NCBI RefSeq assembly: GCF_009649845.1 | Contig: NZ_WJIE01000025.1 | Coordinates: 1-64,000 of the forward strand | From: Polyangium spumosum | GTDB taxonomy: Bacteria; Myxococcota_A; Polyangia; Polyangiales; Polyangiaceae | Direction of reading: 5' to 3' | Length of the DNA: 64,000 nt | Shown: piece by piece, positions 18,256 through 26,837 of the stretch | Position numbering within the stretch: position 1 is the stretch's first letter | Layout of the letters: each line of letters begins with the position of its first letter | Translations under genes and position numbers: made by a program | The notes under the pieces: generated by a model | What the model was told of the DNA's origin: nothing | What the model saw: the letters and a program-made list of their open reading frames with translations, nothing else | Database searches by the model: none

Positions 18256-19389
18256 TCACCGCGGCCGTCGTTCGACGAGCGTGTTGTCGATCGACGCGAG
18301 CGAGGGGCAACCGGCGAGCGCCATGGCCGTCGCGAGCTCGTCGCGGAGGATCTCGAGGACCCGGAAGACGCCCGCCTCACCGGCGGCCGCGAGGCCCCAG
18401 AGAATGGGCCGGCCGAGCATGACGGCGTTCGCGCCGAGCGCGAGGGCCTTGAGCACGTCCGTCCCCCAGCGCACGCCGCCGTCGACGAGCACGGGGACGC
18501 GGCCCGCCGCGGCCTCGACGACACGCGGAAGGACGTCGAGCGTGGCCGGCGCGGCGTCGAGCTGACGGGCGCCGTGGTTCGAGACGATGATGCCGGCGGC
18601 GCCCGCGTCGATGGCGAGCAATGTATCGTCCGGACGAACGATCCCCTTGAGCAGCAAGGGCAACCGGGTGATGCCGCGCAGCCAATCGACGTCGCGCCAG
18701 GAGAGCGAGGCGTCGTGTCGCGACGCGATGTACTGCTGGAGGGCCGAGCCCGCGGCGTCGACAGCGAGATTGGCGTCCACGAGGTTCGCCATGACGAGGC
18801 CGTCCGGCAGGCAGAACCCGTTACGAACGTCGCGGAGGCGTCGGCCGAGGACGGGGGTGTCGACAGTGAGGACGAGGGCGCGAAAACCGGCGGTCTCGGC
18901 GCGCTCGACGAGGGAGCGGCTGAGGCCGCGGTCCTTGTGTACGTAGAGCTGGAACCAGAGCGGGCCGCTCGAGGCGCGCGTGATGTCTTCGAGGGAGGTC
19001 GTGGCGAGCGTGGAGACGGTGTAAAGGGTGCCCGCGCGGGCGGCGGCGCGCGCGGTCGCGAGCTCGCCCTCGGGGTGCGCGAGCTTGTGGTAGGCCGTCG
19101 GCGCGACGAGGATCGGCATCGAGACGGGCACGCCGAGGATCTCGGTCTCGAGCGTCAGGCGCGAGACGTCGACGAGGACGCGGGAATGGATCTGCCAGCG
19201 GCGAAAGGCGCGCAGGTTCTCGCGCAGCGCGCGCTCGGCGTCGGCGCCGGAGCGATAATAATCGTACGCCATGGCCGGGAGCGAGGCGCGCGCGGCCTTC
19301 TCGAAATCACGCACGGTGAGCAAGCCCGAGGAGGCTTCCTTTTGCGGGGCGTGGAGGAGGGTCTTCCCGGGATCGTCGCTCGAATGCAT
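18256..19389 (-). CDS. FMN-dependent alpha-hydroxy-acid oxidase/dehydrogenase
   Basis: 377 aa TIM-barrel flavoprotein of the lactate/glycolate oxidase family. Landmarks: AYDYYRSGADAE near the N terminus, APTAYHKLAHPEGE, the FMN-binding LKGIV lysine, and SNHGARQLD with the catalytic His (family SNHGGRQLD, one Gly to Ala). The C-terminal DGGVRWGTDVLKALALGA binds the FMN phosphate. It oxidises 2-hydroxy acids to 2-oxo acids; L-lactate is the commonest substrate but glycolate or mandelate cannot be excluded. It is convergent with the exporter operon, only 3 bp apart. Confidence 0.9.
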   Translation of the reverse strand: MHSSDDPGKTLLHAPQKEASSGLLTVRDFEKAARASLPAMAYDYYRSGADAERALRENLRAFRRWQIHSRVLVDVSRLTLETEILGVPVSMPILVAPTAYHKLAHPEGELATARAAARAGTLYTVSTLATTSLEDITRASSGPLWFQLYVHKDRGLSRSLVERAETAGFRALVLTVDTPVLGRRLRDVRNGFCLPDGLVMANLVDANLAVDAAGSALQQYIASRHDASLSWRDVDWLRGITRLPLLLKGIVRPDDTLLAIDAGAAGIIVSNHGARQLDAAPATLDVLPRVVEAAAGRVPVLVDGGVRWGTDVLKALALGANAVMLGRPILWGLAAAGEAGVFRVLEILRDELATAMALAGCPSLASIDNTLVERRPR

Positions 19390-19418
19390 GGCGAGATTTT
19401 AGTACGTGCCTCACCTGC

Positions 19419-21101
19419 TCAGGGCGGGAGCGCGCGCACGAGCACGAGGGCGTCGGCTTTGCCGGCGAGCAGGCGGAGCTCGGCGTTACCCTTGGCCCCC
19501 GCGTCGCCGGCGCAGAGGCGATCGGTCGAGACGAACCGGCCGCGGGTGACCGTGTTCTCGCCCGTGGAGGCGTCGGCGAGGCGGAGATCGAGGCCCGTGC
19601 CGCCACGATCGAGCGCAGCCACGACCTCGACGCAGCCACGCGCAGGGACGTCGAAGGGCAAGGCCACGCGCGCGCCCGCGTCGAGCGAGACGACCTGGGC
19701 CGAGGAGGCCGCTGCGGCCGAGGCGCGCGCGCCGCCCGCGTCGAGCACGGCGAGCAGGCGCGCCGCCGCGAGGGGATGCGCGACGAGCGAGGCCGGCGCG
19801 GCGTCGTCCTTGCGCAGCTCGACGGCGAAGGGGCCAGGGCGCGCGAGGGCCTCGACGTCGATCCGCGCCGGTCCACCCGCGCCACAAGCGAAGAGCGTGA
19901 CGCCCGCGCCGCCGCGGCCCTCGGCGAGCAGCGCGCCCCGATCGGTCCAGAGCGAGGCCGAGGCGTCGGCGAGGGGCTTGCCCGCGACGACGTCGATCCG
20001 CGCGCAGCCAGCAGGCAAGTCGAGCGAGGTGGCGGTGCGGCTGCCGAGCCTGGCGGAGCCGGTGAACACGGTCTTCGCGGGGCCGAGGCCCTTGCCGGCG
20101 AGGTCCTTGGCGAGGGCCGCGCGCGTCGCGGCGAGCTCGCGGGTCTCGGTGACGTGCTCCGCGCGGGCAGACACGTCGAGGGAAGCGCCCGCGCCCGGCG
20201 CCGAGCGGCTCGCCACGACGGCGGCGACGCCCGCCGAGGCGCGCGGCCGGATCGCCACCGTGACCTCGACCGTGGTCGCCGAGCAGAGCACGATCGATCG
20301 ATCGCGGCCGCGCTCCTTGCCACGCGCGAGGATGCGGCCCGCGGCGTCCTCGACGACGACCTCGAGGGAGCCGAGCTCGTCACTCGGGGAGACGAAGACG
20401 TCGAGGCAACGGCCCGCCTCGACGGCGGCGGTGAGGCGCGTGGCGGCACGCGGCGCGACGGGCACGGCCGCGCGGCGCACGTCCTCCCAGCGGCCGCCGA
20501 GCCAGGCGCGATGCGCGAGGAGCTTCGCTTCGAGCCCCGGCCAGGCTTCGAGCCGGCCCGTCTCGCCGCCGGAGAGGCCCCGCGCGCCGGCCGCTTGCTC
20601 GACCGCGGCCGTCGCGGTCGTGGGCACGCTGTGCACGCCGAGGCCGACGAGCCCCGAGCCCGACACGACACGCGCCGCGACCCAGAGCCGCTTCGGGTGC
20701 GGCGGGCAGATCAGGACCGCGGGGCGCGCGTCGGTGGACTCGTCGACGGCGAAGCTCGCGCCGTCGTCCTCGTAGGCGAAGAGATCGACGTCGACGACGG
20801 AGGGGGATCCACGCGCCATGACGAGCGCACACGCGTCGTGCGGGACCTCGACGAACGCGCCGAGCTTGTCGCCCTCGGACAGGTACTCCGAGGCGATGAC
20901 CACGAGCGCGCCCGCGCCCGCCGCCTGCACCCGCGCGGCGTCCGCGGCGAGCAGCGCGCGTCCATCGGCCTTGCCCGGCAGGACACGAGGCGGCGCGGGC
21001 TTCGTCGCCGCCGGCTTCGCGGGCTTCGCGGGCGCGGGGCCGCAGCCGGCGACGAGCGCCACGAGGGCGAGCGCGCAGGCCTTCGCAGAGCGTCGCGTCA
21101 A
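19419..21101 (-). CDS. Lipoprotein of unknown function, distal gene of the cysteine operon
   Basis: 560 aa from a TTG at 21101 that overlaps the previous stop as TTGA; the frame upstream is unrelated Arg-rich shadow. The N terminus is basic then hydrophobic and ends LVALVAGC, a clear lipobox, followed by a Pro/Ala/Lys linker. The body is Ala-rich and looks like repeated beta domains of about 120 residues, each ending in a cysteine near a G-x-C or L-C pattern (for example RCLDVFVSP, GCARIDVVA, GCVEVVAAL). No catalytic motif is seen. It resembles the preceding gene product in style. Confidence 0.72.
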   Translation of the reverse strand: MTRRSAKACALALVALVAGCGPAPAKPAKPAATKPAPPRVLPGKADGRALLAADAARVQAAGAGALVVIASEYLSEGDKLGAFVEVPHDACALVMARGSPSVVDVDLFAYEDDGASFAVDESTDARPAVLICPPHPKRLWVAARVVSGSGLVGLGVHSVPTTATAAVEQAAGARGLSGGETGRLEAWPGLEAKLLAHRAWLGGRWEDVRRAAVPVAPRAATRLTAAVEAGRCLDVFVSPSDELGSLEVVVEDAAGRILARGKERGRDRSIVLCSATTVEVTVAIRPRASAGVAAVVASRSAPGAGASLDVSARAEHVTETRELAATRAALAKDLAGKGLGPAKTVFTGSARLGSRTATSLDLPAGCARIDVVAGKPLADASASLWTDRGALLAEGRGGAGVTLFACGAGGPARIDVEALARPGPFAVELRKDDAAPASLVAHPLAAARLLAVLDAGGARASAAAASSAQVVSLDAGARVALPFDVPARGCVEVVAALDRGGTGLDLRLADASTGENTVTRGRFVSTDRLCAGDAGAKGNAELRLLAGKADALVLVRALPP

Positions 21102-22384
21102 GGCTCGCCCCCGCCGAGCGCGAAGAGCGCGAACGTCCACCACACGCCCGCGCCGCGCGCCTCGACGTCGATCCGCGCCGCCTCCTCGCTCTCGGCGCAG
21201 AACGCGAGCGCGGCGCCCTCGGGACGATCGACCACCTCGTCGCGCACGTAACGATCCCCCACCGTCGCCGAGAGCCGCAGGCCCCGCGACTCGCCACGCG
21301 CGACGGCGATGGCCGCGAGGTAACACCGCCCCGGCTCCAGCGTGACCGGCACCATCGTCGGGCCCGTGACGCCGAGCGACTCGGCCACGGGCGGAGACGT
21401 CGGCTCGGGCGCGTTGCGCCTCCGGAGCGCGAGCGCGAAGCCGGCGCGGGTGCGCGCGCCCCAGTGGTTCGGGACGGCGCGCGCGATGGGCCAGACGGCG
21501 TCCATCGCGATCGTCGGCACCAGACCCGCCGCGCCCGCGTACGGCACGGTGACACGAGTCGCCTCGCCGAGGCAGAAGTCGAGCCGCGCGTCCGGGCTCT
21601 CGCTGCGATCCCGCGCGAGCACGCGGCCCGCATCGTCGCGCGCCTCGGCGTCGACGTCGGTCGCGCGATGCGGGAACGTCGTCGGCACCGCGGCCATGAT
21701 CTGCACGCGGTGGCAACCTTCGCCGAGGCGGAGCTGGTACTCGCCCGCGCCCTCGGGCGAGGCGATCATGGGCACCCGCGTGAACCGCGTCGCGCCCTCG
21801 GCGCGCGCCTGCTCCTCGGCCTTCACGGTGCGCTCGGCGAGCGGCCCCGGCTCGATGGGCCTGCCCGGGTTGCCGCGCGGCGCGACGAGGCCGAAGGCGC
21901 GCTCGGGCAAGGCGTCGCGTACATCGCCGAGCGGGTCGGGCGAGCGCGCCACGACGAGCTCGATCGCGCCGCGGCTCGAGCGCATCGCCACGACGAGCCG
22001 CGCGAGATCGGCGCGGCGTGTCCCGCACCGGACGAGCGACACGGCGCCGAGCGAGCTCCTCGTGCCGCGCTCTGCCGTGTCGATCGTGGGATGGCCCTGC
22101 GGCAAGAGGCCGGCGGGCAAGGACGGGGCGTCGGCCTCGGAGGCCGTGAGCACGGCGAAGTCCGCGTTGGGCGCGCCGAGCAGCACGACCGTCGTGCAGC
22201 CGGGGACCTCGTCCTCGTGGGGCTCCTTCGCGACGACGATGCGGCCGCTCCGGCCGTGCTCGAGGAAAACCGGCGAGAGGCGCGTGGTCTCGGCGCCGCG
22301 GGCTCTCCAGGTCTTCGCGAGGCGATCGGCGTCCTCGACGAGATCGGCCTTCACCTCCGGCGCGACGAGGAGCGACGTGATCAG
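21098..22384 (-). CDS. Exported beta-rich protein of unknown function; start uncertain
   Basis: About 428 aa. No ATG, GTG or TTG fits well. A CTG at 22384 overlaps the upstream stop as CTGA, matching the NTGA pattern used by the other genes here, but a classic signal peptide (hydrophobic ASLAALITSLLVA then VKA cleavage site) begins slightly upstream of it, inside the sulfate gene; GTG codons at 22354 and 22507 are alternatives. The mature protein has repeated domains with LGEGCHRVQ, LEPGRCYLAAI and LDFCLGEA segments, like the next gene. Function unknown; probably periplasmic. Confidence 0.65.
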   Translation of the reverse strand: MITSLLVAPEVKADLVEDADRLAKTWRARGAETTRLSPVFLEHGRSGRIVVAKEPHEDEVPGCTTVVLLGAPNADFAVLTASEADAPSLPAGLLPQGHPTIDTAERGTRSSLGAVSLVRCGTRRADLARLVVAMRSSRGAIELVVARSPDPLGDVRDALPERAFGLVAPRGNPGRPIEPGPLAERTVKAEEQARAEGATRFTRVPMIASPEGAGEYQLRLGEGCHRVQIMAAVPTTFPHRATDVDAEARDDAGRVLARDRSESPDARLDFCLGEATRVTVPYAGAAGLVPTIAMDAVWPIARAVPNHWGARTRAGFALALRRRNAPEPTSPPVAESLGVTGPTMVPVTLEPGRCYLAAIAVARGESRGLRLSATVGDRYVRDEVVDRPEGAALAFCAESEEAARIDVEARGAGVWWTFALFALGGGEP

Positions 22385-24072
22385 GGCCGCGAGCGAGGCC
22401 CCGCGAGCAGCACGTGCGCGACCTCGGGCCGCAGCAGCTCCGGCGGGGGCGTCGCCTCGCCGCGCGTGATCATGTCGAGGATCTCGGCCTCGGTGGCCGT
22501 GATCCACGTGGACGTGTCCCCGGGGGCGCTCCGTGGGGTCGCCATCGAGTTCGTCCGGGTGGAGTAAAACGCGTCCTCGAAGCAAAGTGGCACGACCCCG
22601 AGCTCTCCGGGAGCATAGACGCGGAAGGCCCGCTCTGCACCGCCCACGCCGCCGACGTAGGTCGATCCGACCAGGATGGCGTGGGAACAGCCGTGGTTCT
22701 GGCACACGATCGCGTCGAGCACCGCGCGCCGCCCCCCGCCCGACCACGTCGCGAGGCCCGCCGACAGGACCACCCGTTCGACCGGGAAGTATCGCTCGAC
22801 GAGGACCTCGTGGCACCGCAGCCGCGACGGCAGGCCGACCGCCTCCGTCTCCCGCTCCCCTTCGAACGTCTCCAGGATCTGGAACCAGAGCCCGCCCGTG
22901 ATCTCCAGCGCGACCTTGGCGAGGTGCTCCTCGGCCCGCCGCGGCAGCGAGCGCGTGCGTGTGCCCGCGACGGTCACGAAACCTCGTGTCGCCAGCATCG
23001 CCCGCGTCGTGGCCGGATCATAGATCGGGAGCCCGTGTGGCCGGGCGCGCCGCTCGAACACGTGCACCTCGCCGCCCACGAGCACGGGCCCGCGCGCCTC
23101 GTGCCGCGCGAGATCCGGATCGACCTCCCCGAGCGGCCCCACGAGCCCTCTCGTGGGCCGGTAGAGGTCGTTCACCTCGATCACCGCGACGAGCCGCCCG
23201 TCGCGCGTCCGGAGCGCGGCCTCCGCGCCGATGCGCAAGGCCCCGGCCGCCTCCTCGCTCACCGGCAGCGTGATCGGCAAAGGCCAGGGCAGGCCGTTTT
23301 CGAGGCGCATCTCCCGCACCACGCGCAGGAAATCTTTCTCGCCGAGGAACCCCTTCAGCGGCGAGTACGTGCCCTTCGCGAAGTGCTCGACGTCGATCTC
23401 GGCCTCTGCGTCGAGCTCGATCACCGGCAGCACGCGCGCGTGTTCCGCGAGCGCCTCCCGCAGGGCCGGCGCGACCGCGCGGAGCACGAGCTCGCCGCCG
23501 TGCGGACGCACGAGCAGCGTCGAGGGCTGCTGCGCGCGCCCGCCTGCGCGCACGTGGCCGAGCTCTTCGAGCTTGCCGAGGATCTTCGCGAGGCTCTCCT
23601 CCTTGGTCTCGCGATCCGTGTACACCGTGACCTCGGGCGAGACGGGCGGCTCGTACGGATCGTCGATGCCCGAAAACCCCTTGATCTCGCCCGCCAGCGC
23701 CTTGCGGTAGAGCCCCTTCGGATCCCGCTCCGCGAGCGCGTCGATCGTCGCCGCGCAGTACACCTCGACGAACCTCTCGATCTGCGCGCGTTGCTCGTCG
23801 CGGATCGCCCGGAACGGGCTGATCGCGCCGGTGATCGCGCACGCCCCGCTCCGCGCCACGAGCTTCGCCACGAAGCCGATGCGGCGCACGTTCGTGTCGC
23901 GATCCTCGCGCGAGAAGCCGAGCCCCTTCGACAGATGCGTGCGCACCTCGTCGCCGTCGAGCACCTCGACGTGCAGCCCGCGCGCGCGTAGCTCCGCCGC
24001 GAGCATCGCCCCGAGCGTGCTCTTGCCGGCGCCCGAGAGGCCCGTGAACCAGACGACGAAGCCGCTACCCAT
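22381..24072 (-). CDS. cysC: APS kinase fused to a degenerate ATP-sulfurylase domain
   Basis: 563 aa. Residues ~5-170 are an intact adenylylsulfate kinase: Walker A GLSGAGKST, DGDEVR, FSREDRDTNVRRI and KGFSGIDDPYE. Residues ~190-560 follow the ATP-sulfurylase fold (PUA-like part, then a catalytic-type part), yet both signatures are lost: the QTRNPxHxxH segment reads GTRTRSLPRRAEEH, and the NYGCTHFIVGRDHAG equivalent reads NHGCSHAILVGSTYVG. The kinase should make PAPS from APS, but the second domain is unlikely to make APS. It overlaps the JAMM gene by 8 bases. An active sulfurylase is expected elsewhere in the genome. Confidence 0.85.
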   Translation of the reverse strand: MGSGFVVWFTGLSGAGKSTLGAMLAAELRARGLHVEVLDGDEVRTHLSKGLGFSREDRDTNVRRIGFVAKLVARSGACAITGAISPFRAIRDEQRAQIERFVEVYCAATIDALAERDPKGLYRKALAGEIKGFSGIDDPYEPPVSPEVTVYTDRETKEESLAKILGKLEELGHVRAGGRAQQPSTLLVRPHGGELVLRAVAPALREALAEHARVLPVIELDAEAEIDVEHFAKGTYSPLKGFLGEKDFLRVVREMRLENGLPWPLPITLPVSEEAAGALRIGAEAALRTRDGRLVAVIEVNDLYRPTRGLVGPLGEVDPDLARHEARGPVLVGGEVHVFERRARPHGLPIYDPATTRAMLATRGFVTVAGTRTRSLPRRAEEHLAKVALEITGGLWFQILETFEGERETEAVGLPSRLRCHEVLVERYFPVERVVLSAGLATWSGGGRRAVLDAIVCQNHGCSHAILVGSTYVGGVGGAERAFRVYAPGELGVVPLCFEDAFYSTRTNSMATPRSAPGDTSTWITATEAEILDMITRGEATPPPELLRPEVAHVLLAGPRSRP

Positions 24073-24613
24073 CAACGACGGTGATGCCGCGCGGCACGAA
24101 GCCCCGCGCCTCCGCGTCCCACACGAAGAGCCGGTGCTCCTCGATCACGCCCGCGCGTACGCTCGTCACCAGGAACGCGAGTGGCCACGCGGGCCCGGGG
24201 CCCATCGTGATCACGCCGCCCTCCTCGGCGGGCGGCTCGCCCAGACTCATCACGGCCGCGTCCGTCGGGCTGAAGTACGCGCCCGCGTCGAGGTGCGAGT
24301 GGTAGAGGATCTTCACGGGCCGCCCTTCCTGCGCGGCGGCGCGGACCGCGTCGTCGAACTTCTTCTCGTTGAACGAGAAAAACGTGCGCGCCGTCCGGAA
24401 GTACCGCTCGGGATCGATCGCGTGCAGCTTGTTCGCGACGTTCTGCATCGGCACGGCCTCGTCGCAGACGAGCGGGCTCTCGGCGGGGCCACGCAGGTAC
24501 CCACACGCCTCCTCGTCGGCCGCGTAGCCGCGGAGCGCGTCCTCCTCGACGACGGCGAGCGCGGCGCGCGTGATCGTGAGATCCGCGCGTGTCCACGGAG
24601 GATCCGTCACCAT
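24065..24613 (-). CDS. JAMM (MPN) metallopeptidase, Mec+-like
   Basis: 182 aa; ATG at 24613 or GTG at 24610, both overlapping the upstream stop. The zinc site of JAB1/MPN peptidases is complete: a glutamate in EEACGYLRG and H-x-H-x7-S-x2-D as YHSHLDAGAYFSPTDA. In Mycobacterium tuberculosis the equivalent Mec+ cleaves cysteine from the C terminus of the sulfur carrier CysO after CysM has built it. Position between a CysM-like synthase and sulfate activation genes, with a MoaD/ThiS carrier upstream, supports the same role here. Confidence 0.87.
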   Translation of the reverse strand: MVTDPPWTRADLTITRAALAVVEEDALRGYAADEEACGYLRGPAESPLVCDEAVPMQNVANKLHAIDPERYFRTARTFFSFNEKKFDDAVRAAAQEGRPVKILYHSHLDAGAYFSPTDAAVMSLGEPPAEEGGVITMGPGPAWPLAFLVTSVRAGVIEEHRLFVWDAEARGFVPRGITVVDG

Positions 24614-25557
24614 AAATAACGCTTCTCCCACTTCATCGGCGCGAAGTAACGATCGCCGCGGTCGCAGACGATGGCAACCACGCAGCCGCCTCCCGCCGTC
24701 CGGTGCAGCTCCTTGGCGATCTCCACGGCCGCGAACACGTTCGCCCCGCTCGAGTGCCCGACGTGTAGCGCCTCCTCCCGCGCGAGCCGGTCGGCCATGT
24801 CCCAGCCCTCCTCCGTGCTCACGCGGAACGTCTCGTCGTAGGCGCTCGCGTCGTGGATCGCCGGCACGAGCGAGCTCGCGAGGTGCTTCAACCCCTCGAG
24901 CCCGTGCAAGGGCTCCGTCGGCTCGACGGCGACGCAGCGGATGGGACGCGTGTGCTCCTTCAGCCTGCGCGACGTGCCCACGATCGTCCCGCTCGTCCCG
25001 ATGCCCGCGACGAAGTGCGTGAGCCTGTCGCCGAGCGCGTCGAGGATCTCCACGGCCGTGCCGTGGTAGTGCGCGAGCGGGTTGTTCGGGTTCGAGTACT
25101 GATCCGGGTAGAAGTACGTCTCCGGGTCCTTCGCCACGATCTCGCGCACGTGCCGGATCGCGCCGTCGGAGCCCTCCATCGGATCGCTGAAGATGATCTC
25201 GGTGCCGAACGCGCGCGTGATGTCCTTGCGCGCCCGGCTCACGTTCGAGGGCATCACGAGGCGCACGGGCACGCCGAGCGCCGCGCCGAAGATCGAGTAG
25301 GCGACGCCCGTGTTGCCGCTCGTCGAGTCGATGAGGATCTTCCCCCCGCCGAGCTCTCCCGCCTCGATCGCCTTCGTCATCATCCGCTTCGCGGCCCGGT
25401 CCTTCACCGAGCCGCCGGGGTTCGCGAACTCGAGCTTCGCGTACACCTCGACGCTCGGCGCCTCCCGGGCCACGCGATCGAGCCGGACGAGCGGCGTGTC
25501 CCCGACGGCCTCGATCACCGAAGCGAGGCGGCGCGATCGCACGAGCGACGAGCGCAT
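24607..25557 (-). CDS. cysM: Cysteine synthase, CysM-like
   Basis: 316 aa fold-type II PLP enzyme. The PLP lysine lies in FANPGGSVKDRA, the phosphate loop is GIGTSGT and the substrate-binding loop STSGNTGVA. It is preceded by AAGGAAGGCAGG as a ribosome site and sits 10 bp after the carrier gene. In carrier-dependent pathways CysM uses O-phosphoserine and a thiocarboxylated carrier protein instead of free sulfide; the flanking carrier and JAMM genes suggest this. The operon has a second synthase (CysK-like), so the two probably differ in sulfur donor. Confidence 0.88.
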   Translation of the reverse strand: MRSSLVRSRRLASVIEAVGDTPLVRLDRVAREAPSVEVYAKLEFANPGGSVKDRAAKRMMTKAIEAGELGGGKILIDSTSGNTGVAYSIFGAALGVPVRLVMPSNVSRARKDITRAFGTEIIFSDPMEGSDGAIRHVREIVAKDPETYFYPDQYSNPNNPLAHYHGTAVEILDALGDRLTHFVAGIGTSGTIVGTSRRLKEHTRPIRCVAVEPTEPLHGLEGLKHLASSLVPAIHDASAYDETFRVSTEEGWDMADRLAREEALHVGHSSGANVFAAVEIAKELHRTAGGGCVVAIVCDRGDRYFAPMKWEKRYLW

Positions 25558-25567
25558 CCTGCCTTCC

Positions 25568-25837
25568 TCAGCCGCCCGCGATCGCGGGCACGATCGAGAT
25601 CTGGTCCGTGGCCTTGAGCTCCGTCTTCAGGCCCTCGAGGAAGCGGATGTCCTCGTCGCCGACGAAGATGTTCACGAAGCGGCGGACGCCCTTCTCGTCG
25701 AGCAGACGATCGCGGATGCCCGGGTGGCGCTTCTCGAGGTCCTCGATCAGCTCGGCGACGGTCGCGCCCGTCGCCTCGACCTCGTCTTTGCTTCCGGTGA
25801 GCGTGCGCAGGGGGGTGGGGATTCGAACGAGGGGCAT
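25568..25837 (-). CDS. MoaD/ThiS-family sulfur carrier protein (CysO-like)
   Basis: 89 aa, a beta-grasp protein ending in the diagnostic Gly-Gly (VPAIAGG). The terminal glycine would be adenylated and turned into a thiocarboxylate that donates sulfur. The length and the context CysK-carrier-CysM-JAMM match the CysO route of cysteine synthesis rather than molybdopterin or thiamine synthesis. No E1-like activating enzyme (MoeB/MoeZ) is present in the operon, so activation depends on a gene elsewhere. Confidence 0.9.
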   Translation of the reverse strand: MPLVRIPTPLRTLTGSKDEVEATGATVAELIEDLEKRHPGIRDRLLDEKGVRRFVNIFVGDEDIRFLEGLKTELKATDQISIVPAIAGG

Positions 25838-25864
25838 GATGGTTTGTCTCCGTTTCGTGTGTCG

Positions 25865-26830
25865 TTACTTGAAGTACTCGTCGAGGCTGAAATAACGCTC
25901 GCCCGTGTCACAAAGCACGGTGACCACGTTGGCCTGGGGGCCGAGCGCGCGCGCGACATCGAGCGCGACACGCACGGCCGCGCCCGCGCTGATGCCCACG
26001 AGCAGCCCCTCCTCGCGGGCGAGCGCGACCTTCGTCTCGTAGGCCGCGCGTTCGCTCACCGTGCGCACCTCGTCGACGTGCTCGCGGTGATAGTTCCTCG
26101 GCACGAACCCCGGCGCGAGGCCCTGGATCTTCGTCGGTCCGCGCTCGCCGCGCGAGATCGTGGCGCAGGCCTCGGGCTCGACGGCGATGATACGCGGGCT
26201 CGGCTTCCTCCGGCGCAGCACCTCGCCGACGCCGCTCACCGTGCCGCCCGTGCCGACGCCGGCGACGAACGCGTGGATCGGCTCGTTCGCCATGGCGTGC
26301 AGGATCTCGCGGGCCGTCGTCTCGCCGTGGGCGCGTGGGTTCTCGGGGTTGTCGAACTGGCCCGGCATGAAGGCGCCCTTCGTCGTCCGGACGATCTCGC
26401 GGGCCTTCTCGATCGCGCCTTCCATCTGCGCCTCGGCCTCGGTGAGGATCACCTCGGCGCCGTACGCTTCGAGGAGCTGCCTTCGCTCGAGGCTCATGCT
26501 CGCGGGCATCGTGAGCACGCAGCGATACCCCTTCGCCGCGCAGACGAGCGCGAGCCCGATCCCCGTATTGCCGCTCGTCGGCTCCACGACGACGCCGCCC
26601 GGCCCGAGGGCGCCGCTCGCCTCGGCGGCCTCGATCATCACGAGGCAGATGCGGTCCTTCACCGATCCGCCCGGGTTCTGCTGCTCGGCCTTCGCGAAGA
26701 CGCGGCCACGTGGCCCTTCACGGTCGAGCTTTCGAATCTCGAAGAGCGGCGTGTCGCCGACGAGGTCGAGCACCGAGCCGACCACGCGCGGGTGCGAGGG
26801 CAATGCGGGTTTCTGGGCGGGCTCGGCCAT
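25865..26830 (-). CDS. cysK: Cysteine synthase A-like (O-acetylserine sulfhydrylase)
   Basis: 321 aa, ATG at 26830 with AGGAG 8 bases upstream and only 7 bp after the Rrf2 gene. PLP lysine in QNPGGSVKDRI, TSGNTGIGLA substrate loop, GVGTGGTVSG phosphate loop and GISAGAA near the C terminus. The enzyme makes L-cysteine from O-acetylserine and sulfide. A canonical CysK would read NPSxSVKxR; the NPGGSVKDR form is shared with CBS/CysM-type enzymes, so substrate preference is not certain. Confidence 0.88.
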   Translation of the reverse strand: MAEPAQKPALPSHPRVVGSVLDLVGDTPLFEIRKLDREGPRGRVFAKAEQQNPGGSVKDRICLVMIEAAEASGALGPGGVVVEPTSGNTGIGLALVCAAKGYRCVLTMPASMSLERRQLLEAYGAEVILTEAEAQMEGAIEKAREIVRTTKGAFMPGQFDNPENPRAHGETTAREILHAMANEPIHAFVAGVGTGGTVSGVGEVLRRRKPSPRIIAVEPEACATISRGERGPTKIQGLAPGFVPRNYHREHVDEVRTVSERAAYETKVALAREEGLLVGISAGAAVRVALDVARALGPQANVVTVLCDTGERYFSLDEYFK

Positions 26831-26837
26831 CACGCTC

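Noticed and set aside
22385-22816. Long N-terminal extension of the exported protein gene at 21098
   Set aside because: It is antisense-like Arg/His-rich sequence in another frame of the APS kinase gene.
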